A stretch of 64,000 nt of DNA from Pseudonocardia sp. MH-G8 (GCF_002262885.1 NZ_NKYF01000029.1:1-64000); one strand, 5' to 3'. Counted from the first letter of the stretch, positions 53,204 to 62,087 are shown. Notes: generated by a model not told the origin, from the letters alone. Translations and numbers: made by a program.

Positions 53204-53986
53204 TCACTTGCCGTGGTAGCGCGGCGGCCGCTTCTCGGCGAAGGCCGTGCGGCCCTCGATGCGGTCCTCGGTGTCCCGCAGCAGACCCCAGACGTAGTTC
53301 TCCAGCTCCACACCGCGGTCCAGCGGCAGGTCGGCGCCGTCGATGGCCAGTCGCTTGACAGCGCGTACGGCCAGCGGCGCGTTGTCCGCGATCCGCGCGG
53401 CGATCTCCCGCGCCCGGTCCAGCAGCACAGCTGGCGGCCCCACGACCTCGCTGACCAAGCCGGTGCGGTGCGCCTCCGCGGCGTCGATACGGTCGCCGGT
53501 GAGCAGCATCTGCATCGCCGTGGAACGGCCTACGGCCCGGGTCAGGCGTTGTGTACCGCCGGCCCCGGGGATGCTGCCGACACGCACCTCCGAGAGCCCG
53601 AACTGCGCGTTCGGCGAGCAGACCCGGATGTCGGCGGCGAGGGCGATCTCCAGGCCGCCGCCGATCGCGTAACCGTTGACCGCTGCGATCACCGGCGTAT
53701 CCCGTGGGAAGCCACGCAACAGGTGGTCGCCGCGGCCGTCCCCGCCGAAGGCGCCCTGCGCGTACGACTCCGCAGGCGGCATCGTGCGCTTGAGATCCGA
53801 GCCGGTGCAGAACGCACGCTCGCCCGCACCGGTGATGATCGCGACTCGGATCTCCGGGTCGGCGGCGACGCGCTCGAAGGCCGCGTGCAGTGCGGCACGG
53901 GCCGGTGGATCGATGGAGTTCATCGCTTCCGGCCGGTTGAGCACGATCTCCGCGACCGCGTCCCGCACCTCGATGTCGACGGACAC
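53204..53986 (-). CDS. Enoyl-CoA hydratase
   Basis: A 260-residue crotonase with AFCTGSDLKR, NGYAIGGGLEIALAADIRVCS and the second acidic region FGLSEVRVGSIPGAGGTQRLTRAVG; both catalytic glutamates (GGGLE and LSEV) are present, unlike in the crotonase at 25723. The GTG start is preceded by GGAGGAGGAGG. It should hydrate the enoyl-CoA made by the operon's acyl-CoA dehydrogenase, giving the beta-hydroxyacyl-CoA for the thiolase-fold/DUF35 pair. Confidence 0.93.
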   Translation of the reverse strand: MSVDIEVRDAVAEIVLNRPEAMNSIDPPARAALHAAFERVAADPEIRVAIITGAGERAFCTGSDLKRTMPPAESYAQGAFGGDGRGDHLLRGFPRDTPVIAAVNGYAIGGGLEIALAADIRVCSPNAQFGLSEVRVGSIPGAGGTQRLTRAVGRSTAMQMLLTGDRIDAAEAHRTGLVSEVVGPPAVLLDRAREIAARIADNAPLAVRAVKRLAIDGADLPLDRGVELENYVWGLLRDTEDRIEGRTAFAEKRPPRYHGK

Positions 53987-54031
53987 GTTCTCCGAACCTC
54001 CTCCTCCTCGTCCTGCCTGGCGGCCTGGCGC

Positions 54032-54835
54032 TCACACCAGCTCGCGGATGGCTGCGAGGCTCCGCTCGTCGTGGTGTGCGGTCCGCAGGATCACGTCGTC
54101 GAACCCGAGATCGGCCAGCCAGGCGAGGCGCTCTCGCGCCCGTCGCGCCGTGCAGATCAGGTCGAGCGGGCGGTCCGGATCGCGCGGCTCGTCCGGGCCG
54201 GTCAGGTCCACTGGGATGTTGGTGACCACGGCGCGCTCGCCGCCGGCCGCCCGGTATCGCGCGACGCCCTCGGCCAGCCGCCCGCCCTTGGCCGCCGAGG
54301 CGATCCAACCGGAGTACGTGGTGGCCGCCCGCTCGATCAGCTCGGGCCGGGCCCAGGAGCCGATCAGGATCCGCGGTCCGCTCCGCACCTCCGGCCACGG
54401 CGTGAGGTCGACGCCGTCCACGCACTCGCCGCGGACCAGCCGGGGCAGGACGTCCAGCGCGTCGTCGAACCGCCGGCGCCGCTCGCCGTACGGGGCACTG
54501 GCCGCATGGAAGTCGCCACGCGTCGAACCTGCGCCCACGCCGAGCGAGAGCCGGTCCCCGCAGAGCAGATGTGTGGTCATGACGCGCGTCGCCAGCTCCC
54601 CGGCCGCACGCGGCCCCAGCTGGAGGATGCAGGTGCCGAGCTCGACCCGGTCGGTCACGGTGGACGCCACGGAGAGTGCGATCAGCGGGTCCGGCAATGC
54701 GAACCCGCGGTTGAAGGCGTCGAACACCCAGGCGCCGTCGAGCCCGGCCGCTTCGATCCGGCGGGCGCTGTCGGCGATGCCGGTGGCGCTCGCCGTACCG
54801 TCCGGCGCGGCGGAGAGGATCATGCCAACCCTCAT
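54032..54835 (-). CDS. LLM class oxidoreductase, short form
   Basis: A 267-residue luciferase-like protein, shorter than usual (about 300-340). It has MRVGMILSAAPDGTASATGIADSARRIEAAGLDGAWVFDAF, TDRVELGTCILQLGPRAAGELATRV and LSLGVGAGSTRGDFHA. The start is an ATG overlapping the tctA stop. It is only distantly related to the oxidoreductase at the other end of the operon. Likely F420 or FMN dependent; a 45-bp gap separates it from the hydratase gene. Confidence 0.85.
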   Translation of the reverse strand: MRVGMILSAAPDGTASATGIADSARRIEAAGLDGAWVFDAFNRGFALPDPLIALSVASTVTDRVELGTCILQLGPRAAGELATRVMTTHLLCGDRLSLGVGAGSTRGDFHAASAPYGERRRRFDDALDVLPRLVRGECVDGVDLTPWPEVRSGPRILIGSWARPELIERAATTYSGWIASAAKGGRLAEGVARYRAAGGERAVVTNIPVDLTGPDEPRDPDRPLDLICTARRARERLAWLADLGFDDVILRTAHHDERSLAAIRELV

Positions 54836-56325
54836 GTCCGCCTCCGGCGGGTGAACACGGTCCGGATCCCGGCCCCGACGACGAGGAGGAGGACCAGCAC
54901 CCAGAGCGTGATCGCGATCGGGCTCGAGACGAAGTACGACATGTCGCCCCGGCTCAGGAAGAGCCCCTCACGCAGGTGCTTCTCCGCCAGCGGACCGAGG
55001 ACCAGCCCGAGGACGAACGGCGCCAGGTCGAAGGAGAGCTTGCGCATCACGTACCCGACCGCCGCCATCAGCCCGAGCATGTACACGTCGAGCAGGCTGT
55101 TCCGCACGCTGTAGCAGCCGATGACGGCCACCACCACGATGCCGGGCAGCAGCAGGCTCTGCGGGATGCGGAGCAGTTGCACCCATACCCCGACCAGCGG
55201 CAGGTTGAGCACCAGCAGCATGAGGTTGGCGACCAGCATCGCGCCGATCAGTGACCAGAAGATCTCCGGGTTGTCCTCGATCAGCAGCGGTCCCGGCTCA
55301 ATGCCCTGGACCACCATCGCCGAGATCACCAGTGCGAACGTGGCGGAGAACGGCAGGCCGAGGGAGAGCAGCGGGACCAGGCCGCCGATCGCCGCGGCGT
55401 TGTTCGCCGCCTCCGGTGCGGCCACGCCCTCGACCGCACCCGTGCCGAGCGCCTTCTTGTTCCGCGCGACGCTCTTCTCCAACCGGTAGGACGCGAAGCT
55501 GGACAGCGTCGCCGACGGCCCGGGGAGCAGGCCGAACGCGAACCCGACCACCGAGCCGCGGCCCCAGGCAGGCCACGCGGCGCGCCACTCGTCCCGGGTG
55601 GGGAGCAGCTCGCGGAAGCGGACCCGGGTGGGCTTCGCCGACCGGCCGGGGTTCTCGAGCAGCAGCAGCAACTCGGCGATGCCGAACAGGCCGATCGCGA
55701 CCGGCACCAGGTCCACACCGAGCGCCATCTCCGGCACGTCCATCGTGTACCGGAACGTGCTGGTGATGGCCTCCTGGCCGATCGTCCCGAGCAGCACCCC
55801 GACGATCATCGGCAGGAAGCCGCTGGCCGCGCTCCCCCCGGCGACCCGGGCCAGGGCGATCAGACCGCCGGCCACCAGTGCCAGGTACTCGGCCGGCCCG
55901 AACAGCAGGCCCACCCCGGCGAGCACCGGCGAGAAGAGCGTGACCAGCACGACGCCGATGGCGCCGGCGATGAACGAGCCGATCGCCATGATGCTCAGTG
56001 CCGCGCCGGCTCGGCCCTTCTGTGCCATCGCGTGACCGTCCACCGCGGTCATCACGGAGGCGGCCTCGCCGGGCATGTTGAGCAGTACGGCGGTGGTGGA
56101 TCCGCCGTACATGGAGCCGACGTAGATCGCGGCGATCATCACGATGCCGACGATCGGCGACATGGAGAACGTCAGCGGCAGGACGAGCGCGGCACCGGCG
56201 ACCGGACCGAGCCCGGGCAGCACACCGATGATCGTGCCTGCGAGCGCGCCCACCAGCGAGGCGAGCAGCAACTCGGGGGTGAGCGCGGATTCCAGACCGA
56301 ACAGCAGGCCGTCGAGGGGGCCCAT
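54832..56325 (-). CDS. tctA: Tripartite tricarboxylate transporter permease TctA
   Basis: A 497-residue membrane protein with about 12 helices and the TctA marks GTIIGVLPGLGPVAGAALVLPLTF near residue 35 and the repeat-like segment GFAFGLLPGPSATLSSFASYRLEK about residue 260, as well as GVAAPEAANNAAAIGGLVPLL. It is the large channel subunit of a TTT system that moves di- or tricarboxylates, or aromatic acids, using the ion gradient. It follows tctB with a 4-bp gap. Confidence 0.94.
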   Translation of the reverse strand: MGPLDGLLFGLESALTPELLLASLVGALAGTIIGVLPGLGPVAGAALVLPLTFSMSPIVGIVMIAAIYVGSMYGGSTTAVLLNMPGEAASVMTAVDGHAMAQKGRAGAALSIMAIGSFIAGAIGVVLVTLFSPVLAGVGLLFGPAEYLALVAGGLIALARVAGGSAASGFLPMIVGVLLGTIGQEAITSTFRYTMDVPEMALGVDLVPVAIGLFGIAELLLLLENPGRSAKPTRVRFRELLPTRDEWRAAWPAWGRGSVVGFAFGLLPGPSATLSSFASYRLEKSVARNKKALGTGAVEGVAAPEAANNAAAIGGLVPLLSLGLPFSATFALVISAMVVQGIEPGPLLIEDNPEIFWSLIGAMLVANLMLLVLNLPLVGVWVQLLRIPQSLLLPGIVVVAVIGCYSVRNSLLDVYMLGLMAAVGYVMRKLSFDLAPFVLGLVLGPLAEKHLREGLFLSRGDMSYFVSSPIAITLWVLVLLLVVGAGIRTVFTRRRRT

Positions 56326-56329
56326 GCGC

Positions 56330-56830
56330 TCACACCCCCGTCAGCGAACCGGCCGCCAGGCGTACGCCCAGCAGTTCGATGAAGACATAGGTGATCAGCA
56401 GTCCGAGTGCCGCGCCGTACAGCACGGATTTCCACCGGACCCCGTCCCGCAGAAGCAGCACGGCCACCGCGCCGAACAGGCCCGCGCCCAGGTACGGGCC
56501 GATGAACGGCAGGAGCAGCAGGTAACCCACGATGGCGCCGGACATGGCGAGTACCACGCGCGTACGACCGGGTGCCGGACGCCCGACCTCGCCGGTGACC
56601 TTCGTGGTGAACCGCGCCTCGCCGATCGTGAGGATGCTGATCACGATGGTGGCGACGCCGACGATGAGCGGGAAGAGCGCGGCGCCCGGCTGCGCCATGG
56701 TGCCCAAGGGCAGGCTGAATGCGTGCACGGTGTACGCCAGCCCGGCGATGAGGACGACCGTGCCGACGATCATCCGGCCGCGGCGTACGCCGTCCATGGT
56801 TGTGGAGGTCTCCGTGGCGGCCATGGTCAT
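56330..56830 (-). CDS. tctB: Tripartite tricarboxylate transporter small membrane protein TctB
   Basis: A 166-residue protein with four predicted membrane segments, the normal size and layout for TctB; PGAALFPLIVGVATIVISI is typical. The ATG at 56830 overlaps the tctC stop (ATGA). It partners TctA in the membrane. Sequence conservation in this family is weak, so assignment rests on topology and position between tctC and tctA. Confidence 0.88.
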   Translation of the reverse strand: MTMAATETSTTMDGVRRGRMIVGTVVLIAGLAYTVHAFSLPLGTMAQPGAALFPLIVGVATIVISILTIGEARFTTKVTGEVGRPAPGRTRVVLAMSGAIVGYLLLLPFIGPYLGAGLFGAVAVLLLRDGVRWKSVLYGAALGLLITYVFIELLGVRLAAGSLTGV

Positions 56831-57807
56831 TCCCCCAGTGCGGCGTTGATCCGCTGGAACTCGGCCGTGAATCCGTCGAGCTCCGCGGTGATCTGGTCCG
56901 GGGTGAGGTGCTCTGTCACGTACCCCTCGTCCTCGGCGAACTGCGCGAACGCGGGCGTACGTACCGCTCTGTCCGCGGCGGCCTGCAGGGTGGCCAGCAC
57001 GTCGGCGGGGATTCCCCTGGGGGCGATCACGTAGTACGAGGCGGGCAGCGTCACGTCGTACCCGGCCTGGGGAAACGATTCGGCATCCGGTGCCGCGTCA
57101 TAGGTGCCGTCGCGGAAGACCCCGAGGATCCGGACCTTGCCGGCCTTGACGTGTTCGGTGAACGAGGGCGCGTAACCGGCGTTGGCGTCGACCTCGCCTG
57201 CCAACAGCGCGGTCAGTGCCTCACCCCCGCCACCGCTGAACGGGACCCTGGTGAGGTCGACCTTCCCGACCTGGTTGAGCTGGGCCACGGTGAGGTCGTT
57301 GACCGTCCGCGCACCCGAGTTGGAGACCGTGATCTGCCCGGGGCGCCGCCGTGCGTCGTCCATGAACTGCTCGATGTTCCGCCATGGCGCGTCGGCGCGG
57401 ACGGCGAGGATGGTCGGCAGGTCCGCCAGCTTCACCAGTGGCTGGTAATCCGCGGTGGAGGAGTACGGCAGGGCGTCGGTGAGCAGCGGCTGGTAACAGC
57501 AGGCGCTGTTGGAGGTCAGCCCGATGGTGTAGCCGTCGGGGGGCGACTTGACGATCCGGCTGGTGCCGATGGTCGCCGAGCCGCCCTCGCGGTTCTCCAC
57601 CACGACCTCGACGCCGAGCTCCTTCTCCAGCTCCGCGGCGAACTTCCGCGAGACAGGGTCGGTGGAGCCACCAGGTCCGTACGGAACCACGAAGGTGAGG
57701 TCGTCGTCGGGATACGGGCCGTCCGGCCCGAGTCCAGGGATCACGGAGCACCCGCTCAGTGCCAGCAGCACCGCGGCCACGGCCGCGCCTCGACCGAAGA
57801 CTCTCAT
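56827..57807 (-). CDS. tctC: Tripartite tricarboxylate transporter solute-binding lipoprotein TctC
   Basis: A 326-residue extracytoplasmic binding protein of the Bug/TctC family. The signal peptide ends in the lipobox ALSGC with Cys20. The mature part has the family pattern LTFVVPYGPGGSTDPVSRKFA, NREGGSATIGTSRIVKSPPDGYTIGL and GHVKAGKVRILGV-type FTEHVKAGKVRILGVF. ATG 57807 is preferred to upstream in-frame codons because AAGGGGG precedes it and the signal peptide starts there. First gene of the 12-gene operon; it decides which carboxylate is imported. Confidence 0.92.
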   Translation of the reverse strand: MRVFGRGAAVAAVLLALSGCSVIPGLGPDGPYPDDDLTFVVPYGPGGSTDPVSRKFAAELEKELGVEVVVENREGGSATIGTSRIVKSPPDGYTIGLTSNSACCYQPLLTDALPYSSTADYQPLVKLADLPTILAVRADAPWRNIEQFMDDARRRPGQITVSNSGARTVNDLTVAQLNQVGKVDLTRVPFSGGGGEALTALLAGEVDANAGYAPSFTEHVKAGKVRILGVFRDGTYDAAPDAESFPQAGYDVTLPASYYVIAPRGIPADVLATLQAAADRAVRTPAFAQFAEDEGYVTEHLTPDQITAELDGFTAEFQRINAALGE

Positions 57808-57841
57808 GGCTCGCCCCCTTCGCCGAGCTGGACTTGCGCAA

Positions 57842-57871
57842 CCGCATAGCGAACAAAAGTTCGGTTTGCGG
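57842..57871. promoter_or_regulatory. Two-tier palindromic operator of the 12-gene operon
   Basis: A 30-bp symmetric site. Inner arms CGAAC (57850-57854) and GTTCG (57859-57863) flank AAAA; outer arms CCGCA (57842-57846) and TGCGG (57867-57871) are each three bases further out. All ten arm pairs match. It starts about 10 bp downstream of the -10 box, so a bound repressor would cover the transcription start. The half-site GTTCG-N-TTTGCGG recalls the GTTCG...CGCAC sites of PcaU/PobR-type IclR proteins, in line with the IclR gene at the other end of the operon. Confidence 0.7.
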
Positions 57872-57880
57872 TCGTGGTGG

Positions 57881-57909
57881 ATACTAGGCAGACCCGACGA
57901 GGCGGTCAA
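57881..57909 (-). promoter_or_regulatory. Sigma-70-type promoter of the 12-gene operon
   Basis: On the minus strand TTGACC (57909-57904) and TAGTAT (57886-57881) are separated by exactly 17 bp, the best promoter match seen in the window. It reads towards tctC, with transcription expected to begin near 57874, just before or within the operator palindrome. Confidence 0.68.
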
Positions 57910-58060
57910 CGGTTCGGCCAGCTATGGCCCCGCGTCATAGTCCTGCCGCCTGGGTTCCTGGCAGTGATCGCAGCCTTCGGTGGCCGGCCCGTTGCCTACG
58001 AGTCCCTCACCGGTGATAGGCCTGCGAGCACTGCCAGCACGCCGCCGACGGCCTCCGGGA

Positions 58061-58390
58061 TGTGTCCCGTCCCGGGTTTGTTGGAGACCATCAAGCCTCA
58101 AGCCTGGAGGATGATCGAAGGATGGCCGCCCCGAGGAGTACCCCGACGAGCTGCGGGAACGAGCGATCCGGCTCGTGCTGGACGCCAAGGCTGACCCTGC
58201 TTGCGGGGGCGGGAACGTCTACCGGCGCATCGGTGAGCAGCTTGGGATTCACTCGGAGACGTTGCGGGGCTGGGTGAAGCAGGCCGAGATCGACGCGGCA
58301 CCAGGCCGGGCACGACGACTGACGATGCCACTCGACTCGCGGAGTTGGAGCGTGAAGGCGCTGGGCTCCAACCCGCGCAAGAGTATGAAG
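58061..58390 (+). mobile_element. 5' end of an IS3-family element (left end and OrfA, frameshifted)
   Basis: From ATG 58122 the sequence MAAPR shifts frame near 58136 into YPDELRERAIRLVLDAKADP, NVYRRIGEQLGIHSETLRGWVKQAEIDA, the helix-turn-helix of IS3 OrfA. A second slip near 58297 moves to a frame with LAELEREVKAL-like spacing. OrfB is missing. TGTGTCCCGTCCCGG at 58061, 61 bp before the ATG, resembles the reverse complement of the right end at 44621 (TGAATCGCCCCGG), allowing a 2-base gap. Upstream, 57910-58060 shows no gene. Confidence 0.7.
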
Positions 58391-58697
58391 ACCGGTGCGG
58401 GCGAGCGGGACGTGGAGCTCACCTCGGCTCGGCGACGTTCGGACCCGGGGCGATGCTGTTCAGCGACGACGACGGCGTGGTCGTGCTCGATCGCTGACGA
58501 CGCCGGGCGCGACGATGGCACGTCGTTCTCTTGACCGAGAGCACTGTGCGACGCACGAAGAGAAATCTGCTGGTCCAGGTGGTCGCGCCCCCTCGCAGGT
58601 GTCCGCCGGGACCGCCGGATCGCTGGGGCATCCGGTCCAGGCACCGCGGATCGGATCGAGGGGGCAGCTTTCCTGCTGACAGCCGCCGCACAGGAGG
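58391..58697. other. Gap without a recognisable gene
   Basis: About 300 bp between the IS3 OrfA remnant and the DUF3500 gene. No similarity to known proteins in any frame. It should contain the promoter of the lipoprotein gene; AGGAGG at 58692-58697 abuts its ATG. Confidence 0.4.
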
Positions 58698-59999
58698 ATG
58701 ACAGGTTCGCGATTCAGAGTCGATGACGTGAACAGCACCGACATCGGCAACGCCGAAGCGCAGGGGCCCGGCCGCTCCCGCCGGCCGGCCCACAGGACGT
58801 CCGCCTGGTTCGTATCGACGTTGCTGGTCGGTGTGCTGGCGCTGAGCGGGTGCGCGGCCGGCTCGGCCACCGGGTCGGCCGCGACGGACTCCTCCTCGTC
58901 GATCACCACCACTCTGGTGGACTCCGAGGCCACCTCGGCCACGACGACCACCGAGACCATCACCGGGACGACGGCCGCCGCCGAGGCCTTCCTGGCGACC
59001 CTGTCCGACGAACAGCGCGAGACCCTGCTGTACGCCTATGACGACGAGACGAAGACGACGTCGTGGTCGAACTTCCCGGTCACGTTCGTCGAGCGTGCGG
59101 GGCTGAACCTCACCGACCTCACCGAGGAGCAGCAGACCGCGGCGTTGACGGTGCTACAGGCGCTGCTGAGCGACGAGGGCTACGCCACCGCCGTGGGCAT
59201 CATCGAGGGCGACCAGTACCTGCTCGACAACAGCAGCAGCACCGAGGACTCGCTGGGCCAGTACTACATCGCCTTCTTCGGCGACCCGTCCGACTCGAGC
59301 GCCTGGCAGGTGCAGTTCGGCGGCCACCACCTCGGGATCAACGCCACCCTGGACAGGGCGGCGGGGGCCATCACGTTCGCGCCGACGCACCTCGGGTCGC
59401 AGCCGGCCGTCTACCCGAACGGGGACGGCGAGCAGGTGCAGCCGCTCGCCGGGATGTACGAGACCGCCTTCGCCTTCTACGACAGCCTGACGGCGGAGCA
59501 GCAGGCCGCGCTCTACCAGGGCGAGCAGCTGCAGACGATGCAGTGCGCCCCGGGTGGCACCTGCGACTACCCGACGGGCACCGGCCTGTCCGGCGCCGAG
59601 CTGACCGACGAGCAGCGGCGGCTGCTGCTCGACGTCATCGCCAACTGGGCCGGCCTGTCCGACGAGCAGACCACGTCCACTGCGTTGGCCGAGATCGAGG
59701 TGACGCTCGACGAGACGTGGATCAACTGGTCCGGTGCCACCGCGTACGACATGACCACCGGGGAGGGCATCTACTTCCAGATCTCCGGCCCGGAGGTCTA
59801 CATCGAGTTCGCGAGCCAGGAGGGCTCGGCGGGTGCCGACGTCGACGGAGTGACCACCTCGGGATGGGGGCACATCCACACCATCTACCGCGATCCCTCG
59901 AACGACTACGCCGGCAGCGTCACGCAGCGGGAGGCCGCCGGCATGGGCGCGGGTCCGGGTGGCGGATCGCCCGGCGGCGCTCCACCAGCCGGTGGCTGA
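58698..59999 (+). CDS. DUF3500 domain-containing lipoprotein
   Basis: A 433-residue secreted protein. The signal peptide ends in the lipobox LSGC (Cys about 52), then a Ser/Thr-rich linker of about 45 residues leads to a DUF3500 domain with AFLATLSDEQRETLLYAYDD, TSWSNFPVTFVERAGL and the diagnostic QFGGHHLGINATL. The function of DUF3500 is unknown; a hydrolytic or binding role at the cell surface is possible. The start is uncertain: AGGAGG touches ATG 58698, too close for normal initiation, and a GTG at 58728 is also in frame. No cotranscribed neighbour. Confidence 0.82.
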   Translation: MTGSRFRVDDVNSTDIGNAEAQGPGRSRRPAHRTSAWFVSTLLVGVLALSGCAAGSATGSAATDSSSSITTTLVDSEATSATTTTETITGTTAAAEAFLATLSDEQRETLLYAYDDETKTTSWSNFPVTFVERAGLNLTDLTEEQQTAALTVLQALLSDEGYATAVGIIEGDQYLLDNSSSTEDSLGQYYIAFFGDPSDSSAWQVQFGGHHLGINATLDRAAGAITFAPTHLGSQPAVYPNGDGEQVQPLAGMYETAFAFYDSLTAEQQAALYQGEQLQTMQCAPGGTCDYPTGTGLSGAELTDEQRRLLLDVIANWAGLSDEQTTSTALAEIEVTLDETWINWSGATAYDMTTGEGIYFQISGPEVYIEFASQEGSAGADVDGVTTSGWGHIHTIYRDPSNDYAGSVTQREAAGMGAGPGGGSPGGAPPAGG

Positions 60000-60014
60000 T
60001 CGACGCACAGGAGA

Positions 60015-60130
60015 GGCGCGGCTGGAGGGGTTGCGGCTCATCGGTTCGCGCAGCGGCGCCGATCACGGACAGCAGGGCGTGCGCGAGCATCGCGATCAGG
60101 GGCCAGTCGCCATGAGCTCGAGCGTCGGAC
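60015..60130 (-). pseudogene. Possible IS701-type transposase C-terminal scrap
   Basis: One minus-strand frame contains PLIAMLAHALLSVIGAA, like the segment HITLAMLAHAFLAVTAA near the end of IS701-family transposases. Only about 35 residues match and no other part of the element is present, so this is tentative. Confidence 0.4.
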
Positions 60131-60200
60131 CTGGTGATCATCGAGTCCGGTGAGGTTCGGTGGCCTGGAACGACTCCTCAATGAGCCTTTGCCAACCTGA

Positions 60201-60998
60201 TCAGGCGTTGGTGAGCATGAGGGTCTGAACTGCGGCGATGAGCTTGTCGGCGGTGTTCGGGCTGGAGCGGATCTTGCGCAGGATGCGCCAGTTCTTCAGC
60301 TCTGCGTTGACCCGCTCGCCCGGTCCGCGGCGGCGGGCGTGGACGGTGTTGACCTCGCGCTGGTTGGTCGACAGTCGCCGGTAGCGGCCGGTGGCTGGAT
60401 CGAGGCGGCGACGTCGCTGTGGGACCGCGACCGTCGTTCCGGCGCCCTGGTAGGCGGTGTCGGCGGCTGCGGGGATCCCATGGGCGGTGAGCGCGTCGAT
60501 GATGCCGTGTTCGCGGGCGGCGCCCATGTCGTGGCGTGCGCCGGGCAGCGGCGGGGAGATCCACACCAGCTGGCCGATCGGGTCGGCGATGACCTGCACG
60601 TTCAGCCCGTGAGCCTTGTGCTTGCCCGAGTAGAACGCCCGGTCGTAACCCGACGCCATCCCGACTCGGTCGATGCGCAGCAGAGTGCCGTCGAGGATTA
60701 CGAACGCCTTCCGTGCGGCGACCTCGATCGCCTGCTCCAGGGTCGGCGCCATCGCGGCAAGGAGGTCGAGTGCTTCGCGGATGTAGCGGTAGACCGTCGA
60801 GGTGCCGATCGTGAAGCCGCAGGCCAGGTCCGTGTAGGTCTCGCCCTTGCGCAGGTAGGCCACGACCAGCAGGGCCTGGCGGCCAGCGGTCAGCTTGCGC
60901 CACCGCGTCGCCCGCTGGTTGCGGTGAGCCCGCAACGCATCGGACAGCACGCCGAGCGCGCGAGTGGACACGGTCATCCCCGACGGGTAGGACAGCAC
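60201..60998 (-). mobile_element. IS5-family transposase, apparently intact
   Basis: A 265-residue DDE transposase. The N-terminal helix-turn-helix region is LTAGRQALLVVAYLRKGETYTDLACGFTIGTSTVYRYIREA; the catalytic core has FVILDGTLLRIDRV (first Asp), YSGKHKAHGLNVQVIADPIG, AADTAYQGAG (second Asp) and ERVNAELKNWRILRKIR (Glu). GTG 60998 follows AGGAG; an upstream ATG-like start at 61130 lacks transposase similarity. No frameshift is seen, so it may still be active. Clear terminal repeats could not be fixed by eye. Confidence 0.85.
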
Positions 60999-61154
60999 CT
61001 TGAAGCTCCTGGTTGGACGGACTGATCTCAGCAATCGCCCGTCTACGCGTTCGAGATGGGTGCGCAGGTCGGGGGTCGGCGCCGTTCGTTCGTGGAGATG
61101 TTCGGTGAAGCGCCATCGGTCGTGCTGCACGGCGGCCGACGGTAGGCGGCCGGG

Positions 61155-62087
61155 CTACGCCTGCAAGAACATCTCCAGCAACGCGAGCAGGGTCTCCGGG
61201 GCGTCTTCCGGCGTGAAGTGGCCGGCGTCGGCGAGCTCGATCACGGGCGCGGTCGGGTAGGCCTCACGGAAGGCTGTGATCATGTGTCGGGGGATGAGCG
61301 CGGTGTCTCGCATGCCCTCGACCAGCATCGCCGGCTTGGCCCGCACGGCGGCCACGGCGACCGGGTCCGGCGGGGGCGGTGCGTCCGCCGGGTCGGGAGC
61401 GACGAGCTGGCGGGGGAACCGGATCACGCCGCGGCACTCGGCGGGGGTGGGGAACGGATCGGCGTAGGCGCGGATCCAGGTGGGGGTGACGATCTCCGGC
61501 CGGGCGACGGTCTGCAGCGCGAGCATCAGGTGGGTGAGCGTGTGCCCGGCGTTGCCCAGGATCTGCTCGAAGCTGCCGTCGGCGTAGGCGGCACGCGCCC
61601 AGCGGAACCAGGCACTCTCCGCCATGTTCGCGGCGAAAGCATCCTCGTAGCCGGGCAGCCCGAGGGTGAGCACGGTGTTGGTGGCGAAGATGCGGTCCAC
61701 CCGGTCCGGATGGCGCAGCGCGAACTCCGCACCGATCGGGCCGCCCCAGTCGTGCAGCACCAATGTGATGCCGCGCAAGTCCAGCTCGTCGACCAAGAGC
61801 GCTTCGAGATTGTCAACGTGCTCGCCGGCCAGATAGGTCCGGTCTTGCGGAGTGGCGCTCTTACCGAAGCCCATGTGGTCGGGCGCCACCACCCGGTGCC
61901 GCTTCGACAGCGGGCCGATCAGGTGGCGCCACAGGTAGCCCCAGGTTGGCTCCCCGTGTAGCAGTACCAGGTTGCGCCCTCGGCCGGGCTCGCCCTCATC
62001 GATGTAGTGGTAGGTGAATCCGGGTGCTTTGCTGTAGCGCGCGGGATAGGGCCAGGTGCCGTCGAAGGTTTCCTCGGCGGAAATCAC
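61155..62087 (-). CDS. Haloalkane dehalogenase-like alpha/beta hydrolase
   Basis: A 310-residue alpha/beta hydrolase. HGEPTWGYLWR is the oxyanion/halide region of haloalkane dehalogenases, and the nucleophile is an aspartate (Asp113 in LHDWGGPIG) rather than the serine of esterases. The histidine lies in DAGHFTPEDAPE near the C-terminus. The family cleaves carbon-halogen bonds by an alkyl-enzyme ester; epoxide-hydrolase-like members also exist. GTG 62087 is preceded by GAGAGG. The WYL regulator upstream on the same strand (70-bp gap) is the probable controller. Confidence 0.85.
   Translation of the reverse strand: MISAEETFDGTWPYPARYSKAPGFTYHYIDEGEPGRGRNLVLLHGEPTWGYLWRHLIGPLSKRHRVVAPDHMGFGKSATPQDRTYLAGEHVDNLEALLVDELDLRGITLVLHDWGGPIGAEFALRHPDRVDRIFATNTVLTLGLPGYEDAFAANMAESAWFRWARAAYADGSFEQILGNAGHTLTHLMLALQTVARPEIVTPTWIRAYADPFPTPAECRGVIRFPRQLVAPDPADAPPPPDPVAVAAVRAKPAMLVEGMRDTALIPRHMITAFREAYPTAPVIELADAGHFTPEDAPETLLALLEMFLQA

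Noticed and set aside
60150..61030. Terminal inverted repeats of the IS5-type element
   Set aside because: Partial similarity (TTGC and GATCAG motifs) near 60190 and 61030 needs gaps to align and no target duplication is evident, so ends were not annotated.
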